From Clostridiales bacterium UBA929 (GTDB lineage: Bacteria; Bacillota; Clostridia; Oscillospirales; UBA929), in assembly GCA_002293625.1 (NCBI GenBank), contig DBDP01000033.1, positions 1-33,900 on the forward strand: a stretch of 33,900 bases of DNA, written 5' to 3'. Every line of letters begins with the position of its first letter. The stretch's first letter is position 1. This document shows, piece after piece, positions 31,155-33,900 of this stretch. The position numbers and the translations under genes are program-made. The notes below the pieces were generated by a model. That model searched no databases. It was not told the DNA's origin and saw only the letters and a list, made by a program, of their open reading frames with translations.

Positions 31155-32231
31155 TTACACCGGAGGGTTATCCTCGAAGAATTTTCGGTTTTGCAAGACT
31201 GCCGGGTCTTCTGGTTTGTATTCAGCCGCTTTTTCATTGTATTTGACCGCGCTGTCATAATCCCCCAACTGGTAAGCGCAGACGCTGCATTCTATATTCG
31301 GTATGTAACCCCAATAATCCCGAAGAATAAACCCAATCGTGTCCGGCTCCCCGAGATTCGCAGCCGTTCGAAACCACGCATACGCGGTGTTTGTGTCCTG
31401 CTCCTGCTTGTAATAGTAGCCGAGTTCCGAGCAGATTTCGGCGCGGGGCGTGCCGTAAGTGAACGCCTTTGCTAAAATCGGTACGATTTTGCTTCGGTCG
31501 TTCAATACGCGATAGAGGATGGCGAGGCTGTGGCAAGCTGCGATGTTGTCTTCTGCCCATCCGCCCCTGCCGTCCAAGAAACGCTCGAAATAATACACGG
31601 CTTTCGCGTTCTGTTCGTGATCCCTCAGTTCTCTCGCGTAGTAGTATTGCTGGCGCGGCGTCATGTCCGCCCCGCTTTTCTCCAGCGTTGTGTAAATATC
31701 CAGATTGCGGTTTGCCTGCCCTACCTTCTCGTTGCGGAGGTGGTGAACAACGATATCGCTGTGCGCGATGACGCCTTGCAGCGTGATGTACTCATGGACG
31801 GGATCCTCCCAGCGGAACCCTTTGTCGCGACGGAACAGCCGCCCGCGCGTGGAGATGTTGATCGGTACGCCGTTGGCGTCGAAATGCGTGTGGTACTTCA
31901 TCGTGACGATCTCAAAAGAGGGGTCAATGTTGTTTTTGAGATGTATGAGCTTGGTCAGTTCATCAGGCTTGAACACGTCGTCCGCGTCCAGCCACATCTG
32001 GAAATCCTTCGTCGCCTTTGAAAACGCTTCGTTCCGCGCCGCGGAAAAATCGTTGATCCACTCAAAATCATATACCTTATTCGTAAATCTCTTTGCGATC
32101 GCTTTCGTTTTGTCGGTAGAGCCTGTGTCAACAATGATAATCTCATCCACGGCGGCCTTTACGCTCTCCAGACAGCGAGCCAGCACCACCTCCTCGTTTT
32201 TCACGATCATGCATAAGCTGATAGTCGCCAT
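31155..32231 (-). CDS. Family 2 glycosyltransferase with C-terminal TPR repeats
   Basis: The start is ATG 32231 with GGAGG seven bases upstream; 358 residues (MATISLCMIVKNEEVVLARC). Residues 1 to about 210 are a GT-A fold family 2 transferase with IVDTGSTDKT and the metal-binding DADD (82-85). The remainder consists of TPR-like helices (the GYYYKQEQDTNTAYAWFRTA and YNEKAAEYKPEDP segments). GT2-TPR enzymes of this kind are common in Clostridia and often glycosylate peptides or proteins, but the acceptor cannot be read from sequence. Its stop codon (31155-31157) touches the stop of the SLH glycosidase gene, with no terminator between. Confidence 0.9.
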   Translation of the reverse strand: MATISLCMIVKNEEVVLARCLESVKAAVDEIIIVDTGSTDKTKAIAKRFTNKVYDFEWINDFSAARNEAFSKATKDFQMWLDADDVFKPDELTKLIHLKNNIDPSFEIVTMKYHTHFDANGVPINISTRGRLFRRDKGFRWEDPVHEYITLQGVIAHSDIVVHHLRNEKVGQANRNLDIYTTLEKSGADMTPRQQYYYARELRDHEQNAKAVYYFERFLDGRGGWAEDNIAACHSLAILYRVLNDRSKIVPILAKAFTYGTPRAEICSELGYYYKQEQDTNTAYAWFRTAANLGEPDTIGFILRDYWGYIPNIECSVCAYQLGDYDSAVKYNEKAAEYKPEDPAVLQNRKFFEDNPPV

Positions 32232-32431
32232 TTTCGTCCTCCATAACAGATTATTCGCCTCAAAACGCGCGTGAAACGTGCTTTGAATAGCCTTATTCAT
32301 CTTACGTTTCGCCGTGAAAAAGGTGCGGGAACCCCGCTTGTATTGCCGCAAACGGGGTAATGTGGCAATGACTGCGTTATAGATATAGGGAACAGGAGGA
32401 GACCATTCTCGACAATTATTGCACTTAATCG

Positions 32432-32460
32432 TTGACAAGTCTTCTTTGGGGATATATAAT
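32432..32460 (+). promoter_or_regulatory. Perfect consensus sigma-A promoter
   Basis: TTGACA (32432-32437) and TATAAT (32455-32460) are separated by exactly 17 bases, so the 32502 gene should be strongly expressed; the transcript would start near 32467. The upstream stretch 32232-32431 between the divergent genes contains only short inverted repeats (ACCCCG at 32331 with CGGGGT at 32353, and ATTGCC at 32342 with GGCAAT at about 32364) and no gene. Confidence 0.88.
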
Positions 32461-32501
32461 CTATGTAGATGGAAAGATTTTCTCGAAAGGAGCAACCCAA
32501 C

Positions 32502-32906
32502 ATGGATACGAAAGAGCGACAAGAAACGTTCCAACACGCACTCATTCGTACCCGCTACAATCACCTGACTGCCCTAGCCGAGAAGCACATCGCGAAGCAT
32601 TGCCCGAACCGCGGCATCAATGCGGGTATCATAGCGCTGAAAACTTTTGCCGAAACGCCGATTATCGCGTGGTTTGATAACGAAGAAAGAATATTTTTCA
32701 TTCGCGTACATCCGGAAATAAATAACACCGATACTTTCTATGAAGCGTCCGCGGTAAGAATACCGGAACAATATAACGGAGAATACACGATTATTACCAA
32801 TAACGACAGACTGACCGCCGTTTGGGCGCAGGGTTTTTGTGAAGTGCAAATTCAAGGCGACCTCACCTACGAAGAGCTTACGGCGATGCTGGACTCCATA
32901 CCATAA
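32502..32906 (+). CDS. Small cytosolic protein, DUF4367-like C-terminus
   Basis: I chose ATG 32502 (MDTKERQETFQHALIRTRYN) because AAAGGAG stands ten bases upstream; 134 residues. There is no signal peptide or membrane span. The final part, where AVWAQGFCEVQIQGDLTYEE leads to a short terminal helix LTAMLDSIP, resembles the C-terminus of DUF4367 domains, where a beta hairpin is followed by a helix; that is a resemblance from memory, not a search. The strong promoter contrasts with the lack of known function. A perfect 14-bp hairpin follows the gene. Confidence 0.65.
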   Translation: MDTKERQETFQHALIRTRYNHLTALAEKHIAKHCPNRGINAGIIALKTFAETPIIAWFDNEERIFFIRVHPEINNTDTFYEASAVRIPEQYNGEYTIITNNDRLTAVWAQGFCEVQIQGDLTYEELTAMLDSIP

Positions 32907-32918
32907 AACGCTAATCAT

Positions 32919-32960
32919 CCCCTGCTTTCGCCGTGTAAATGCAGGCGAAAGCAGGGGTTT
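32919..32960 (+). terminator. Strong hairpin terminator after the DUF4367-like gene
   Basis: CCCCTGCTTTCGCC (32919-32932) and GGCGAAAGCAGGGG (32944-32957) form a perfect 14-bp stem with an 11-base loop, followed by TTTA. The U-tract is short, but the stem is among the strongest in the window. Confidence 0.7.
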
Positions 32961-32989
32961 ACAATGCAACAAAAGAAAGAGGGAAATTC

Positions 32990-33394
32990 ATGAAAAGAGC
33001 AGTATCTATTTTGTTGACGGTAATCCTTTTAACCGCGAGCCTTACCGTGTTTGCCCGCGCGAGCAATCAAATTTCCAGCTACTCGATTACACTGGAAGCC
33101 AAAGGGAACGGCGTAATTGAAGTGAAAGCAAATGTTGCCGGAACCAGCTTTAATATGATAGAAATCGGATTTTCGGCTATAATGCTGTATGAAGAAGATG
33201 GAAACGACTGGGATCTTGTAAAATTTAAGACAGGCTTATATAACCCGGTTTCCCCCTCTGGCAGCTATTCTTATTCGTTTACTTATGAAGGAACGGCGGG
33301 AAAGGAATACTATGCGCGCGTTTCTTACTATGCGAGGGATTCGGAAGGTCAAACGTCGCGGCATGAAAACTCGCATATCGTAACGGCGACGTGA
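32990..33394 (+). CDS. Small secreted protein (DUF6147-like)
   Basis: The ATG at 32990 is preceded by AAAGAGGG. The 134-residue product has a clear signal peptide (AVSILLTVILLTASLTVFARA), and the mature part is a beta-rich domain with many Ser and Tyr residues (SYSYSFTYEGTAGKEYYARV). The layout, with a strand-rich core, a TYEGTAGKEY segment and a terminal THR-rich strand, resembles small exported proteins annotated DUF6147 in Firmicutes; this is recalled resemblance only. Role unknown. It is followed after 90 bases by another exported-protein gene. Confidence 0.65.
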   Translation: MKRAVSILLTVILLTASLTVFARASNQISSYSITLEAKGNGVIEVKANVAGTSFNMIEIGFSAIMLYEEDGNDWDLVKFKTGLYNPVSPSGSYSYSFTYEGTAGKEYYARVSYYARDSEGQTSRHENSHIVTAT

Positions 33395-33484
33395 GGGTGG
33401 TAAGCGCGACATAGAATAGAGCAATTAGAACAAAACCAGCAAATGTATCAAAGATTATCATTACAGAAGAAAGGACGTAATACG

Positions 33485-33897
33485 ATGAAAAAGCAATCAA
33501 AATGGATTTCCGTTCTATTCGCGATTCTCTTATTTCTTCAGTTAGCACTTCCAGTAACGGCACATGAGTATTACCAGTTCCGTTTTACTTTGAGAATTTA
33601 TCGCGACCTTCGGGAAGAATGGTTGAACTAGATTATCAATATCAATACGCAATAACAACAAGAGACGCTACCTATCGAAGCTATGTAAGAACGGCTATAA
33701 ATGCATGGGCTAATGCTTGCCCAAGACTTATACTAGCGGAATACTCCTCTACAAACATCGGCATAAACTTCTATGATTCTTGGCCAAGAGGTTTATCAGA
33801 TTTAGCGTATGGCGCATGTTTAAATTACACAGAAAGTGCTAACATTGTTAAATGGAAATCTAGCTGGTCAGGCGTTAACTCAAGGGCACCTCTATAA
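33485..33897 (+). pseudogene. Secreted matrixin-like protein gene, frameshifted
   Basis: ATG 33485 (AAGGA nine bases upstream) starts a signal peptide (KWISVLFAILLFLQLALPVTA) whose frame ends at TAG 33629-33631. The -1 frame is open from 33568 to TAA at 33895-33897 and encodes RMVELDYQYQYAITTRDATY, then VRTAINAWANACPRLI and INFYDSWPRGLSDLAYGACL, the layout that precedes the zinc site in matrixin-type proteases. An ATG at 33619 opens that frame but has no spaced ribosome site. The simplest reading is one gene broken by a one-base slip in 33568-33628, with TTTT at 33583-33586 a likely place. No HExxH motif is seen before the window ends. The region is AT-richer than the core genes (40% GC in 33841-33900 by hand count). 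Confidence 0.6.
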
Positions 33898-33900
33898 ACT

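Noticed and set aside
32232..32564. Upstream extension of the glycosyltransferase frame
   Set aside because: GT2 proteins of this type start at MATISLCMIVKNEE, and GGAGG is placed correctly for ATG 32231; the extension also crosses the promoter of the divergent gene.

Overview
The window looks like the chromosome of an anaerobic, endospore-forming Firmicute of class Clostridia, probably Oscillospirales-like. The reasons are the fused IspH-ribosomal protein S1 gene, the gene order tig-clpP-clpX-lon-engB-lysA-M50-scpA-scpB-gerW-dacF and cmk-plsC-ispH/rpsA, a GerW/YtfJ sporulation protein, S-layer-homology domains, strong AGGAGG-type ribosome sites and near-consensus sigma-A promoters. Species cannot be told from sequence reading alone.

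Bases 1-6717 are the tail module of a non-contractile (siphovirus-type) prophage: a partial upstream gene, a small hypothetical gene, tail tube, tail assembly chaperones joined by a textbook programmed -1 frameshift (slippery GGGAAAC plus a 10-bp stem), a tape measure with an internal duplication, a small DUF6711-like tail protein and a Tal-like hub protein. A HicAB toxin-antitoxin pair with its own promoter is inserted on the opposite strand between tape measure and distal-tail genes. The module ends at a strong terminator; no fibre, holin, endolysin or integrase gene follows.

Bases 6731-12505 are an accessory block. A minus-strand gene for a zinc-ribbon membrane protein is broken by an in-frame TGA. 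Facing away from it is a compact three-gene operon with its own promoter and terminator: an SPFH-SHOCT (YdjI-like) protein, a four-helix membrane protein with a coiled-coil tail, and a 900-residue protein with a zinc ribbon, TPR-like repeats, a TIR domain with the candidate catalytic glutamate, one membrane span and a predicted outward-facing RCC1-like repeat propeller. This is the best candidate for an undescribed sensing or defence system in the window.

Bases 12543-29474 form one long co-directional core cluster: protein quality control (trigger factor, ClpP, ClpX, Lon), ribosome assembly (EngB), lysine biosynthesis (LysA), an M50 protease, chromosome condensation (ScpA, ScpB), sporulation and envelope functions (DUF2953, GerW, D,D-carboxypeptidase), a shortened rRNA pseudouridine synthase, a BaiN/YhiN-like flavoprotein, CMP kinase, a PlsC-like acyltransferase with an altered motif, and IspH-S1. 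Most neighbours overlap or lie within about 12 bases. A multi-hairpin leader precedes trigger factor.

Bases 29475-33900 hold surface and secreted functions: a GH18 glycosidase with three SLH domains, a convergent TPR-containing family 2 glycosyltransferase, a DUF4367-like small protein behind a perfect sigma-A promoter, a small secreted protein, and a frameshifted gene for a secreted protein with a matrixin-like N-terminal segment. No rRNA, tRNA, CRISPR array or insertion sequence was recognised.
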